Part shown: one piece after another, positions 19,080 to 27,927 of the stretch
How the letters are laid out: every line of letters starts with the position of its first letter
Position numbering within the stretch: the first letter of the stretch is position 1
Notes under the pieces: model-generated
Told to the model about the DNA's origin: nothing
Database searches by the model: none
Seen by the model: only the letters and a program-made list of their open reading frames with translations
Program-made: the position numbers and the translations under genes
DNA from: Mucilaginibacter_A sp964236465
GTDB taxonomy: Bacteria > Bacteroidota > Bacteroidia > Sphingobacteriales > Sphingobacteriaceae
Direction: 5' to 3'
Assembly: GCA_964236465.1 (NCBI GenBank)
Contig: CAXSBZ010000017.1
Location: 1-64,000 of the forward strand
Length of the DNA: 64,000 bases

Positions 19080-19292
19080 ATGAAAAATTCTGTCTTTACT
19101 TATAACGACGAACTGATTAAAATATCAGTCAAAAATCAAATTGAAAATGCAGATAAAAGCATTGAAGCTGACGTGATTATTGATGATGAAGACAGCTACA
19201 AAATTTGCAAGCGAAACGGGGTTAGTGTACCGGTTAATAAAAATTGCGTTATTGCACCTTCCCTTTTAGCATTAATTAATAAGTGTATTTAG
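19080..19292 (+). CDS. Hypothetical 70-residue protein
   Basis: I do not recognise this protein. It is acidic in the middle (ADVIIDDEDSYKIC), has two cysteines, no signal peptide and no membrane segment. It has an ATG start, is isolated, and has a 342-bp AT-rich leader and a candidate promoter. Sequence character (beta-prone N-terminus, hydrophobic C-terminus) is compatible with a small folded cytoplasmic protein. It may be a lineage-restricted gene. Confidence 0.5.
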   Translation: MKNSVFTYNDELIKISVKNQIENADKSIEADVIIDDEDSYKICKRNGVSVPVNKNCVIAPSLLALINKCI

Positions 19293-19422
19293 GCAAAAAT
19301 TCTGCTGCCTGAAGTTTTTCATTCCGTAATACTTCTTTTACAATTGTTTTTTGGGGTTTACGCTCATTACCCTAATCAGAATTACTTTACTTCCGTTATC
19401 AGGATTTAAAGTCTTGTTTTAT

Positions 19423-19430
19423 TATGTTTG
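19423..19430 (+). promoter_or_regulatory. Candidate -7 box for dapD
   Basis: TATGTTTG matches TAnnTTTG, 78 bp before the dapD ATG. The -33 region is not clear. Confidence 0.4.
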
Positions 19431-19508
19431 CGATAACAGATAATAGGTTCTAATTCTATCTAACCTACTGAAAATTAGCAATATAATTAAAAAACAAAAT
19501 ACACTGAT

Positions 19509-20327
19509 ATGTACACAGATGTAAAAACCCTGATTGAAGATGCCTGGATCGACCGTACTTTGCTCGGTTCTAAAGAACATGTAATAGCAATTGAAAGCGT
19601 AATTGACGACCTGGATAAAGGTATTTTGCGTGTGGCAGAACTCATTACCGGCCGCTGGCACATCAATGATTGGATAAAAAAAGCTGTCATCATGTATTTT
19701 CCCATCCGTGAGATGGCCGAAATTAAAGTTGGCCCTTTTGTTTTTCATGATAAAATGAAGCTCAAAACCAATTATAAAGAAGCCGGCGTACGCGTGGTTC
19801 CGCATGGCATAGCGCGTTATGGTGCTTACTTGGCCAAAGGTGTAATCCTGATGCCGTCGTATGTAAATATCGGGGCTTATGTGGATGAAGGTACGATGGT
19901 AGATACTTGGGCCACAGTGGGTTCCTGCGCGCAGATCGGCAAAAATGTGCACCTCAGCGGCGGCGTTGGTATTGGCGGTGTTTTGGAACCGATCCAGGCC
20001 GCACCGGTAATTATTGAAGATAATTGCTTTATCGGTTCGCGCGCTATCGTGGTGGAAGGCGTGCATGTAGAGCACGAAGCAGTTTTAGGTGCAAATGTGG
20101 TTTTGACCGCTTCAACCAAAATTATTGATGTCAGCAAAGATACGCCGACAGAATACAAAAGCTTTGTGCCGGCACGCTCTGTGGTAATTCCCGGTTCGTA
20201 CACCAAAAAATTTCCGGCCGGAGAATATCAGGTGCCTTGTGCCTTGATCATCGGCAGAAGAAAAGAATCTACCGACAAAAAAACCTCTTTAAACAATGCT
20301 TTGAGAGAGCATAATGTGGCGGTTTAG
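19509..20327 (+). CDS. dapD: 2,3,4,5-tetrahydropyridine-2,6-dicarboxylate N-succinyltransferase
   Basis: Lysine and meso-diaminopimelate pathway enzyme that transfers succinyl from succinyl-CoA to tetrahydrodipicolinate. 272 aa, the family's usual length. The N-terminal domain is followed by a left-handed beta-helix of hexapeptide repeats (VVPHGIARYGAYLAKGVILMPSYVNIGAYV, then IGKNVHLSGGVGIGGVLEP). GTMVDTWATVGSCAQIG is a signature segment. The ATG is followed by the typical start of the family (L-IEDAWxDR). The long antisense reading frame over it is a shadow. Confidence 0.95.
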   Translation: MYTDVKTLIEDAWIDRTLLGSKEHVIAIESVIDDLDKGILRVAELITGRWHINDWIKKAVIMYFPIREMAEIKVGPFVFHDKMKLKTNYKEAGVRVVPHGIARYGAYLAKGVILMPSYVNIGAYVDEGTMVDTWATVGSCAQIGKNVHLSGGVGIGGVLEPIQAAPVIIEDNCFIGSRAIVVEGVHVEHEAVLGANVVLTASTKIIDVSKDTPTEYKSFVPARSVVIPGSYTKKFPAGEYQVPCALIIGRRKESTDKKTSLNNALREHNVAV

Positions 20328-20337
20328 CAGGAAGCTT

Positions 20338-20423
20338 TTAGTTGATAGTTGATAGTCGAATAATAAGTGGAATTATGCTTTGGTTTTTATAGCTATAAAC
20401 TATTAACTATTCTCCATCAACCA
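20338..20423. repeat. Imperfect inverted/tandem repeat (GTTGATAG family)
   Basis: AGTTGATAGTTGATAGTC is faced by ACTATTAACTATTC and CATCAACC about 50 bp later. It fills the gap between dapD and the glycosyltransferase. Low-complexity; meaning unknown. Confidence 0.4.
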
Positions 20424-20429
20424 TAATCC

Positions 20430-21572
20430 ATGAACAACTCGCCTCTCAGAATCGGATTTGATGCTAAACGTGCTTTTTTGAATAAAACTGGATTGGGAAA
20501 TTATAGCCGAGGCGTGATCAAAGCTTTGGCAACTTATTTTCCCGAAACTGATTACCATTTATATACTACAAAAGTTGGGACTGGTATTGCTCCCGGCTTT
20601 TTTAATGATCCAAAAAATATCAAAATTCATTTACCAAAAGATACTGTTTTTAAATTTTTATGGCGAAGCAGAGGTATTGTGCAGGATTTGGTTCGGAATG
20701 AAATTGAGTTGTATCATGGTCTTAGTCAGGAACTTCCGATCGGCATCAAAAAAACAGGCATAAAAACAGTAGTTACCATTCATGATCTGATTTACCTGAA
20801 ATATCCTGAATACTTTGGTTTCATCAATCGAAAAATTTATGAATGGAAAGCCAAAAATGCTTGCGAAAATGCGGATTTGGTGATTGCCGTGAGCAAGCAA
20901 ACCAAAACGGATTTGGTGCAATATTTCAACCTGAATCCGCAGAAAATAAAAGTGGTTTATCAGGGATGCAATCCGGCTTTTTCTCAACCTAAAAATGAGG
21001 TGATAAAAGAAGCAGTTAAAATAAAATACCAACTTCCGCAGCAATTTATATTAAATGTAGGCACGATTGAAACCCGAAAAAATATATTACTGGCCGTAAA
21101 AGTTTTGAAAAATTTGCCTTCGGAGATTTCGCTTGTTGTGGTTGGCCGGGAAACGAAATATGCAGCCGTCATCAAAAATTACCTGATAAAAGAAGCATTG
21201 CAAAACCGTGTGCTGTTTTTATCCGCTGTTTCTTTTGAAGATTTACCGGCGATCTATCAGTTGGCCAGCGTTTTTGTTTACCCTTCGCGTTATGAAGGTT
21301 TTGGGATTCCGATTTTGGAAGCCTTATCTTCGGGCACACCGGTTGTGGCGGCCACAGGTTCTTGTTTGGAAGAAGCAGGCGGCCCGGATAGTTTTTATGT
21401 TGATCCGGATGATGCGATTTCTTTAGCACAAAAAATTAATTTAATCCTTGAAAATCAGTTGCTTCAACAAAAAATGAAAACAAAAGGCATGGAATATGCG
21501 CTTCGTTTTGGAGAAGAAACTATCGCAAAAAATTTGATGGAAGTTTACCAGCAAGCCTTAAACCATGCTTAG
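20430..21572 (+). CDS. Family 4 glycosyltransferase
   Basis: A GT-B-fold retaining glycosyltransferase of 380 aa. The N-terminal acceptor domain starts LRIGFDAKRAFLNKTGLGNYSRG. The C-terminal nucleotide-sugar domain has ILNVGTIETRKN, PSRYEGFGIPILEALSSGTPVV (the E-x7-E motif) and a late ATGSCLEEAGG. It sits between dapD and the TsaC-like gene and overlaps the latter by 8 bp. Two codon stretches (VIKEAV at 21001 and LIKEAL at 21184) are encoded by full copies of the dispersed motif. Donor and acceptor cannot be told from sequence; mannosyltransferase-like. Confidence 0.88.
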   Translation: MNNSPLRIGFDAKRAFLNKTGLGNYSRGVIKALATYFPETDYHLYTTKVGTGIAPGFFNDPKNIKIHLPKDTVFKFLWRSRGIVQDLVRNEIELYHGLSQELPIGIKKTGIKTVVTIHDLIYLKYPEYFGFINRKIYEWKAKNACENADLVIAVSKQTKTDLVQYFNLNPQKIKVVYQGCNPAFSQPKNEVIKEAVKIKYQLPQQFILNVGTIETRKNILLAVKVLKNLPSEISLVVVGRETKYAAVIKNYLIKEALQNRVLFLSAVSFEDLPAIYQLASVFVYPSRYEGFGIPILEALSSGTPVVAATGSCLEEAGGPDSFYVDPDDAISLAQKINLILENQLLQQKMKTKGMEYALRFGEETIAKNLMEVYQQALNHA

Positions 21573-22131
21573 AGAAGAAGTGGCAAAAGCACTGAAAATA
21601 GTGCAGGCAGGCGGTATTATTTTGTATCCAACGGACACGATTTGGGGAATAGGCTGCGATGCAACAAACACGGAAGCCGTCCAAAAAATATACCAGCTGA
21701 AGCAGCGCGACGAAAGTAAAAGCATGATTATTTTGCTGGATAACGACAACAAAATTGCCAGTTATGTGCGTGAAGTGCCCGAACTGGTTTACGATTTGAT
21801 CGAGTTTGCCGAAAATCCGCTGACCTTGATTTTATCAGGTGCCCGAAATATTTCTCCGGCATTGATCAATACGGATGGCAGCGTAGGCATTCGGGTGGCC
21901 AAACATCCGTTTTGCGAACAGCTGATCCAGCGGTTGCGCAAACCGCTGGTTTCTACTTCGGCCAATGTCAGCGGCCAGCCTTCGCCCAAAAACTTTATGG
22001 AAATTTCGGCTGAAATTTTGGATGGCGTGGATTATGTGGTGGATTTGGAGCAGCATGATCTCCGGCAAAAAAAGCAATCTACCATTATGAAACTGGAAGC
22101 AAACGGCCGTTTCAGCTTCATCAGACGATAA
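21565..22131 (+). CDS. L-threonylcarbamoyladenylate synthase (TsaC/Sua5/YrdC family)
   Basis: Makes threonylcarbamoyl-AMP from threonine, bicarbonate and ATP for the t6A37 modification of ANN-decoding tRNAs. 188 aa, the YrdC domain only, without the Sua5 C-terminal domain. Motifs: ILYPTDTIWGIGCDA at 19-33, KQRDESKSMIILL, PLTLILSG and STSANVSGQPSP. The ATG overlaps the end of the glycosyltransferase by 8 bp, implying translational coupling. It forms a tRNA-processing group with the downstream cca and miaA. Confidence 0.93.
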   Translation: MLREEVAKALKIVQAGGIILYPTDTIWGIGCDATNTEAVQKIYQLKQRDESKSMIILLDNDNKIASYVREVPELVYDLIEFAENPLTLILSGARNISPALINTDGSVGIRVAKHPFCEQLIQRLRKPLVSTSANVSGQPSPKNFMEISAEILDGVDYVVDLEQHDLRQKKQSTIMKLEANGRFSFIRR

Positions 22132-22150
22132 TTATCCTTACTTTCGTGCC

Positions 22151-22193
22151 CTTAAAAAAAGCACTGCAATTTTGCCGATACTTCTTTTACCGG
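22151..22193. repeat. Two outward-facing degenerate dispersed motifs
   Basis: CTTAAAAAAAGCAC (22151-22164) and TACTTCTTTTACCGG (22179-22193) lie in the tsaC-like/cca gap. The order is opposite to the paired inverted-arm elements. Confidence 0.5.
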
Positions 22194-22219
22194 CATGAAA
22201 TCAATATCTATTTAAAGCT

Positions 22220-23635
22220 ATGAAACAACATCTTCAACATCCGGTGTTTGGTGTGATTGCGCAAGCCGCAGCCAGCATGAATGTGAAGGCGTTTGTAATT
22301 GGCGGCTTTGTGCGCGACTTGTTTTTGAACCGGCCATCGCAAGACATTGACATTGTGGTGCTGGGCAACGGGATAGATTTCGCCGAAACCATTGCCCAAA
22401 AACTGAAAGTAAAAGTAGCCGTTTTTAAAAATTTCGGTACGGCAAGTTTGAAATATCAAAACCTGGACCTGGAGTTTGTTGGGGCGAGAAAAGAATCTTA
22501 TCGCACTGAATCCCGAAAACCGATTGTGGAAGACGGCACACTGGAAGATGACCAAAACCGTCGGGATTTTACGATCAATGCGATGGCAATCAGTTTAAAT
22601 ACAGAAAATTTTGGCCAATTGATTGATCCTTTTAACGGTGTTGACGATCTGGAGAAAAAATTGATTCGTACGCCTTTGGATCCTGCCGTTACTTTTTCTG
22701 ATGATCCCCTGCGGATGATGCGGGCAGTTCGTTTTGCAGCGCAGTTGAGTTTTCAAATTGATCCTGCAGCTTTGGCAGCTATTAAAACTAACCGCGAACG
22801 TATCAAAATCGTTTCGCAGGAAAGGATTACGGATGAACTGAACAAGATCATTGCTTCGCCAAAACCATCAATCGGTTTCCTTAATCTGTTTGAAACCGGC
22901 TTGCTGCAACTTATTTTTCCGCAGCTAGATGCGATGTATGGAATTGAATACATCAGCGGAAAAGGCCACAAGGATAATTTTTTCCATACGCTGCAAGTGC
23001 TGGATAATATTGCTGAAAACACACAGGATTTGTGGTTGCGCTGGGCCGCGATTTTGCATGATATTGGCAAACCCGCCACCAAACACTTTGAAGTTGGCCA
23101 CGGCTGGACTTTTCACGGCCATGAAGATAAAGGTGCACGTATGGTCCCGAAAATTTTTGCCCAACTGAAACTTCCACTGAATGAAAAGCTGAAAGTAGTG
23201 CAAAAATTAGTACAGTTGCACATGCGGCCAATTGTGCTGGCCCAGGAAATAGTAACAGATTCTGCACTGCGCCGGTTAATTTTTGATGCCGGCGAAGATA
23301 TTGAAGGCTTGATGCTGCTTTGCAATGCAGACGTAACTACCAAAAATGAGTACAAAATAAAAAAGTACCGCAACAACTTTGAGCTGGTAAAACAGAAACT
23401 GAAGGCTGTGGAAGAACGCGACCAGATACGCAACTGGCAGCCACCGGTGAGCGGAGAAGATATTATGCAAACCTTTGGCATTCAGGCCGGAAGAGAAGTT
23501 GGCCTGATCAAAAGCAGTATCCGCGAAGCCATTTTGGAAGGGGAAATTCTTAATTCGAGACCTGAGGCTTTGAAGCTGATGATTCGAAAAGGAGAAGATA
23601 TTGGCTTAAAAGTTGTGGTGAAAATTTTAGAATAA
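22220..23635 (+). CDS. cca: CCA tRNA nucleotidyltransferase with HD domain
   Basis: Adds or repairs the 3' CCA of tRNAs; this fits the window, whose tRNA genes do not encode CCA. 471 aa. The class II nucleotidyltransferase head has GGFVRDLFL at 28-36, catalytic DID at 42-44 and RRDFTINAMA. The RNA-binding neck/body follows, then an HD phosphohydrolase-type domain with LHDIGKP (His280-Asp281) and HGHEDKGARM. The fused HD domain is common in Bacteroidota. 25 bp separate it from the next gene. Confidence 0.93.
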   Translation: MKQHLQHPVFGVIAQAAASMNVKAFVIGGFVRDLFLNRPSQDIDIVVLGNGIDFAETIAQKLKVKVAVFKNFGTASLKYQNLDLEFVGARKESYRTESRKPIVEDGTLEDDQNRRDFTINAMAISLNTENFGQLIDPFNGVDDLEKKLIRTPLDPAVTFSDDPLRMMRAVRFAAQLSFQIDPAALAAIKTNRERIKIVSQERITDELNKIIASPKPSIGFLNLFETGLLQLIFPQLDAMYGIEYISGKGHKDNFFHTLQVLDNIAENTQDLWLRWAAILHDIGKPATKHFEVGHGWTFHGHEDKGARMVPKIFAQLKLPLNEKLKVVQKLVQLHMRPIVLAQEIVTDSALRRLIFDAGEDIEGLMLLCNADVTTKNEYKIKKYRNNFELVKQKLKAVEERDQIRNWQPPVSGEDIMQTFGIQAGREVGLIKSSIREAILEGEILNSRPEALKLMIRKGEDIGLKVVVKILE

Positions 23636-23660
23636 ATTATTTATAAAAAAATATATACTG

Positions 23661-24290
23661 ATGGCAGTTTACAGGTTTAAAGTGGTTTTTGAAGACTATG
23701 ACGATGTTGTTAGAGAAATTGAAATTCAATCTAAACAAACATTTGAAGATTTTCACCGCATTATCCAGCAATCTACCGGTTATAATGTGGAGGCATCGTC
23801 CTCTTTTTATGTCAGCAACGATTTCTGGATCAAAGGTGATGAAATTGCTTTTATGCCTTCTGCCAAAAAAACTGAACGCGGTGTGGCTTTGATGGAGAAA
23901 TCAAAACTGAACAATTTTATAGATGATCCGCACCAAAAATTCTACTATACTTACAATTTTGACCGGCCTTACGATTTTCATATTGAGCTGACTAAAATTT
24001 TGCTGGACGACATTACCGCAACCGTTTATCCAAGGATTGTTCGTTCAATAGGCGATGCGCCCAAGCCATTTGGTGCAGTTGCAGCTGTTCCGGCCGTGGA
24101 TGAATCTGCTGAAGATTTTGATTTTTTGCATGAAGAAGGTTTAAATCCGGAGGATGCAATTGGATTTTCAGAACTGGACGACACAGAAGATATACTACCG
24201 GTAGCCGATGACGAAACGGATGAGTTTGCAGAAGAATTTGGTGATAATGACCATGCTGAAGATGAACATGGCACAAAGGATGAATATTGA
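23661..24290 (+). CDS. Plasmid pRiA4b ORF-3-like protein
   Basis: A 209-residue protein with the PF07929-type fold. The N-terminal half (VYRFKVVFEDYDDVVREIEI, then QTFEDFHRIIQQSTGY and SSFYVSNDFW) matches the family labelled pRiA4b ORF-3 or IS1096 TnpR-like. Despite that name it is a chromosomal gene here, with no transposon features. The C-terminal 60 residues are strongly acidic (Asp/Glu-rich) and probably disordered. It lies between cca and miaA, a placement I recall from other Bacteroidota. Function unknown. Confidence 0.75.
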   Translation: MAVYRFKVVFEDYDDVVREIEIQSKQTFEDFHRIIQQSTGYNVEASSSFYVSNDFWIKGDEIAFMPSAKKTERGVALMEKSKLNNFIDDPHQKFYYTYNFDRPYDFHIELTKILLDDITATVYPRIVRSIGDAPKPFGAVAAVPAVDESAEDFDFLHEEGLNPEDAIGFSELDDTEDILPVADDETDEFAEEFGDNDHAEDEHGTKDEY

Positions 24291-24303
24291 TGCTGTTTTT
24301 ATC
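24291..24303 (-). repeat. Variant dispersed motif between pRiA4b-like gene and miaA
   Basis: TGCTGTTTTTATC followed by AGGTATAATTTGG; begins at the base after the upstream stop codon. Confidence 0.6.
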
Positions 24304-24324
24304 AGGTATAATTTGGTGTGATCA

Positions 24325-25236
24325 TTGGATAGCAGCAAGCCAAAAATTTTAATTGCAGTTTGCGGTCCGACAGCGGCCGGAAAAACAGCATTGGCAATTC
24401 AGCTTGCTCAATATTTTAAAACTGAAATAATTTCCGCGGATTCGCGCCAGTTTTACAAAGAAACAAATGCAGGTACAGCCAAACCTACCGATCAGGAATT
24501 AAGTTTGGTTAAACATCATTTCATCAATTCTCATTCTATCTCAGAACGCTTTTCGGTTGCTGATTTTGAAGAAGCAGCTGTTGAAAAACTCGATCAGTTG
24601 TTTCAAACACAAGCAGTTGTAATTATGGTTGGCGGTTCTGGTTTGTATTTGCAAGCTGTTTATCAGGGTTTTGACCAAATGCCGGATATAGATTTGCAGG
24701 AAAGAGAAAAATGGAACGGCCTTTATCAAAAAAACGGACTGGAATATTTGCAAAACCAGTTGAAAATATTGGATCCTGATTATTACGATCAGGTTGATCT
24801 GCAAAACCCACAACGTATTATTCGGGCTTTAGAAGTTTCATCGTCGGGAAAGCCTTTTTCTTCGCTGTTCACCAAAACTAAAAAGCGGCGCAACTTCAGC
24901 ATTATCAAAATCGGTATCAATCCTGAAAGAAGCGTTTTGTATAACCGGATCAACCAGCGCGTAGATTTAATGGTAGAAAATGGATTGATAAAAGAAGCAC
25001 AGGACCTCCTGCCCTACCAACATCTAAATGCTTTAAATACAGTTGGCTACAAAGAACTTTTTAATGCTTTCAACCAAAATACATCGATAAAAGAAGCAAT
25101 CGAACAAATCAAACAAAACACAAGGCGGTTTGCAAAACGACAGATCACTTGGTTTAAAAAAGATCAGGAAATCATGTGGTTTAATGCTGCTGATTTGGAT
25201 CCAATCTTGGATTATCTTTTACCATTTATTGGATAA
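24325..25236 (+). CDS. miaA: tRNA dimethylallyltransferase
   Basis: Transfers a dimethylallyl group to A37 of tRNAs reading UNN codons. 303 aa. P-loop GPTAAGKT at 14-21, DSRQFYKETNAGTAKP, the HHFINSHSI segment and GGSGLYLQAV are all family signatures. The start is TTG: a stop codon lies two codons upstream and no closer ATG gives the full P-loop region. Two internal copies of the dispersed motif (24987 and 25085) encode LIKEAQ and IKEAIE. Convergent with the next gene, with one base between stop codons. Confidence 0.94.
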   Translation: MDSSKPKILIAVCGPTAAGKTALAIQLAQYFKTEIISADSRQFYKETNAGTAKPTDQELSLVKHHFINSHSISERFSVADFEEAAVEKLDQLFQTQAVVIMVGGSGLYLQAVYQGFDQMPDIDLQEREKWNGLYQKNGLEYLQNQLKILDPDYYDQVDLQNPQRIIRALEVSSSGKPFSSLFTKTKKRRNFSIIKIGINPERSVLYNRINQRVDLMVENGLIKEAQDLLPYQHLNALNTVGYKELFNAFNQNTSIKEAIEQIKQNTRRFAKRQITWFKKDQEIMWFNAADLDPILDYLLPFIG

Positions 25237-25237
25237 A

Positions 25238-26236
25238 TTAACGGCTTTCCAAGTGCTGATAAAGTGAAGCATATTGTGCGATGATCTTATCTTTAGAAAA
25301 ACGCTTTATATTTTCAAAGCCTTTTTTTACAAGATCATTTCGCAATATTGTATTATTTATCAACTCCGAAATCCCATTTTTGATAGAAGCAACTTGGAAT
25401 GGATCAACCAACAATGCCGCATCTCCAGCTACTTCAGGCATGGCAGAACAATTGGAAGTAAGTACGGGCAAACCACAAGCTTGTGCTTCAATGATAGGCA
25501 TTCCAAAACCTTCTATTGTAGAAACAAAAGTCAGCAAATCTGCTTTTATATATTCCTGATATAATTCTGCTTCTGTTAAATCTATTTTATTGATATAGTT
25601 GATTTTAAATTTTTGCAGATTTAATTTTTGCAATTCATCCAACTTTCCAACTATAATTAAAGTACAAGGAATAGTAGAAAGTGTTTCAGCTAAACGATTT
25701 ATGTTTTTGTTAAAAGCTGTTCCGATTTGTAAAATAGTTGGCTGTGTTGAATTAAACTTTCGATCAATTATTGGCTGATATATTTCTGAAATAAAATTTG
25801 GTATCACCCTAATTTTCTGTGGATTTACTTTGGTATGATTCAACAAATCTTTTTTAGTTGCTTCAGAAACAACCGTAATCTGATGTGCAAACCTAATGGG
25901 CAAAAGTATCCAAAACCATTTTAAGATGCTTCTTTTAGCCCCTAAATTTTGGTGCATAAAAGCCAAGTCATGGATAGTTAAAATCCTGATATTAAACCAG
26001 GCACCCAAAATTGCATAATGCACATCACCCGTTACATGGACAATTTGATGACGTAAAAGAAGCATGTAAAAAATATTAATGATCCGGTTAACAACAGAAT
26101 TACTAAACTTTGGAAGGATGTATTTATTAATGTTGAAATTGGATTGCAGAGATACTTGCAACTGATCAAAAATGAACTCGATACTGAATACGTGTGGAAA
26201 TTGTTTGCGGTAAATCAATACGATTGATTTTTTCAT
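25238..26236 (-). CDS. Family 4 glycosyltransferase
   Basis: A GT-B glycosyltransferase of 332 aa, the last gene of the polysaccharide locus. C-terminal donor domain: ILQIGTAFNKNINRL, STIEGFGMPIIEAQACGLPVL (E-x7-E) and CSAMPEVAGDAALLVDP. The N-terminus is shorter than usual for the family but starts with KKSIVLIYRKQFP. Two dispersed motifs fall within the gene, at 25928-25952 (with an almost full AATTT flank) and 26051-26065. Donor and acceptor unknown. Confidence 0.87.
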   Translation of the reverse strand: MKKSIVLIYRKQFPHVFSIEFIFDQLQVSLQSNFNINKYILPKFSNSVVNRIINIFYMLLLRHQIVHVTGDVHYAILGAWFNIRILTIHDLAFMHQNLGAKRSILKWFWILLPIRFAHQITVVSEATKKDLLNHTKVNPQKIRVIPNFISEIYQPIIDRKFNSTQPTILQIGTAFNKNINRLAETLSTIPCTLIIVGKLDELQKLNLQKFKINYINKIDLTEAELYQEYIKADLLTFVSTIEGFGMPIIEAQACGLPVLTSNCSAMPEVAGDAALLVDPFQVASIKNGISELINNTILRNDLVKKGFENIKRFSKDKIIAQYASLYQHLESR

Positions 26237-26287
26237 TTGTCATGCACTCGCAAATTATTAAATATTCAAACAGAAAATGTTGGTAGT

Positions 26288-27637
26288 TTATTTACCTTTT
26301 CTTTGCACCATTACTTTAACTGTTTTTAAAATAATGTTAAAATCTGAGTTTAAGCTCATATTTTGAAGATAGATCAGATCATAACGTGAGCGATCGCGCA
26401 TTTGGTTTACATTTTCGGCATAGCCATAATATACCTGCCCGATTGATGTTAGGCCGGGTTTTACCACAAGCAAACGTTTATAATTAGGTGTTTTTTCTAA
26501 TATCTGCTCTATATAATGTTGTCTTTCCGGCCGGGGTCCGACAACAGACATTTCACCTTTCAAAACGTTCCAAAATTGTGGCAACTCATCTAAGCGCGTC
26601 TTTCTGATAATTTTTCCCCATTTGGTTATTCTTGGGTCATTATCAAAAGCCAATTGAGGACCGCATTTTTCGGAATCGATATACATACTCCGAAACTTAT
26701 AAATAAAGAAAGGTTTCTCGTTTCTGCCTACACGCTGCTGTTTGTAGAAAGCAGGTCCTGGTGAAGTTAATTTTGTTACGATGTACAACAGTATAAAAAC
26801 CGGGGCACCGCCAATCATCACGGCAGAAGAAAATATAATATCAAAACTTCTTTTAAGGACGCGGATTTTTACTGCAATTTCAGGGTGCGAGGTAAGCTGT
26901 AAAATCGGCAGATCATTATAATTGACTAACTGTGCGGCATTATTACCCAAAGTAAGATCAGATACAACCTTGATTTTAATCAGGTAATCGTTCCCAAGTT
27001 TGATAATCATGTTTAAAAAATCCTGTTTGATTTCACGGTAACAGATAAAAATCTCGTCGGGCTTTTTAACAAGCAATGTTTGTTTCAACTGGTCTTCAGT
27101 CATAGAAAACACGCTTTCTTCCAAAATGAAATTAGTAAGGTCATAACCATATTCCGGATGATGCTTAAATGATTTCAGCAGCCGGTCTGCAATTATACTA
27201 TCACCAATGATAATAATCTGCCGATGGTTAAACCCTTTTTTTCGCAAATAATCCAGCAAAAAGAAGGCAACAGAACGTGCAATTACAACGAAACAAAGGA
27301 AAAGCCCATATTGCAGCACAAGCTGAATCCTGGAGTAATCAAATAATTTAAAGAAGTAGAAAAAACTTAAAACCAAAAGCAGGTGATAAATAAGCGTCAG
27401 GATGAATTTGTTGATATTATCCATTAAGCTTAGAGGGCGACGGATCATCATACTACGGCTTACCAAAGCAACGGGCATCCAGGTAAGATTTACCAAAATA
27501 AGTAAATTGATCGTATTGGCTGTGAAACCCAACAAGCCCCACGTTATTATATAAGCAATAAAAAAAGCTATATTTAGTAATAATACGTCTGTTGTGAAAA
27601 CAATCGCCGGAAGATATTTTGAGTAACGAATCGACAT
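26288..27637 (-). CDS. Polyprenyl-phosphate glycosylphosphotransferase (initiating enzyme)
   Basis: Starts repeat-unit synthesis by moving a sugar-1-phosphate onto undecaprenyl phosphate. 449 aa. The first 120 residues hold four or five membrane helices, followed by a nucleotide-binding-like cytosolic domain (QIIIIGDSIIADRLL). The C-terminal bacterial sugar-transferase domain begins KRSFDIIFSSAVMIGG, with SPGPAFYKQQRVG, KFRSM, TRLDELPQFWNVLKGEMS and VVGPRPER. The layout is that of WcaJ/WbaP-type enzymes. Which sugar is used is not decidable here. Located 51 bp upstream of the terminal glycosyltransferase. Confidence 0.92.
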   Translation of the reverse strand: MSIRYSKYLPAIVFTTDVLLLNIAFFIAYIITWGLLGFTANTINLLILVNLTWMPVALVSRSMMIRRPLSLMDNINKFILTLIYHLLLVLSFFYFFKLFDYSRIQLVLQYGLFLCFVVIARSVAFFLLDYLRKKGFNHRQIIIIGDSIIADRLLKSFKHHPEYGYDLTNFILEESVFSMTEDQLKQTLLVKKPDEIFICYREIKQDFLNMIIKLGNDYLIKIKVVSDLTLGNNAAQLVNYNDLPILQLTSHPEIAVKIRVLKRSFDIIFSSAVMIGGAPVFILLYIVTKLTSPGPAFYKQQRVGRNEKPFFIYKFRSMYIDSEKCGPQLAFDNDPRITKWGKIIRKTRLDELPQFWNVLKGEMSVVGPRPERQHYIEQILEKTPNYKRLLVVKPGLTSIGQVYYGYAENVNQMRDRSRYDLIYLQNMSLNSDFNIILKTVKVMVQRKGK

Positions 27638-27663
27638 AAATTAATTACTATTTCCACAATTAT

Positions 27664-27700
27664 ACAAAATATCTTTAACTACGTGTTTAAGATATTTTGT
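27664..27700. repeat. 12-bp perfect inverted repeat upstream of the initiating transferase
   Basis: ACAAAATATCTT (27664-27675) and AAGATATTTTGT (27689-27700) enclose a 13-nt loop, starting 27 bp before the ATG at 27637. It could be an operator or an mRNA hairpin; there is no adjoining T-run on the minus strand that would make it a terminator. Confidence 0.6.
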
Positions 27701-27805
27701 TTAAGTTTTGCGTTTATACGAACAAATCCGGATTTAGATTTAAAAAACAAAATCGTTTTGCAATAAATATTCAGAGCCTGTTCAAATTTCATCCATTTAT
27801 TGCTA

Positions 27806-27889
27806 TGCTTCTTTTATGCCCTAAAAACTCTGAAAACCCTGGATTAGTTTTAAAAAGCCAATACTAAATTTCATAGGGTAAAAGAAGCA
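27806..27889. repeat. REPIN-like inverted-arm element (84 bp)
   Basis: Left arm TGCTTCTTTTATGCCCTAAAA; right arm AATTTCATAGGGTAAAAGAAGCA. It lies between gmhA and the initiating transferase. Confidence 0.8.
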
Positions 27890-27927
27890 TTATAAATTTT
27901 ATGACAAAAATTTAAACAGGCTTTAAG

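Noticed and set aside
19422..20075. 217-residue minus-strand reading frame
   Set aside because: Antisense to dapD; no family resemblance, composition typical of a reverse-frame shadow.
23661..24290. Transposon passenger gene, as the family name suggests
   Set aside because: No terminal repeats, transposase or target duplication nearby; it sits in a housekeeping tRNA-processing cluster.
26846..26860. Further dispersed motif in the initiating transferase gene
   Set aside because: AACTTCTTTTAAGG lacks the TGC/TAC end and the TATC side; too weak to count.
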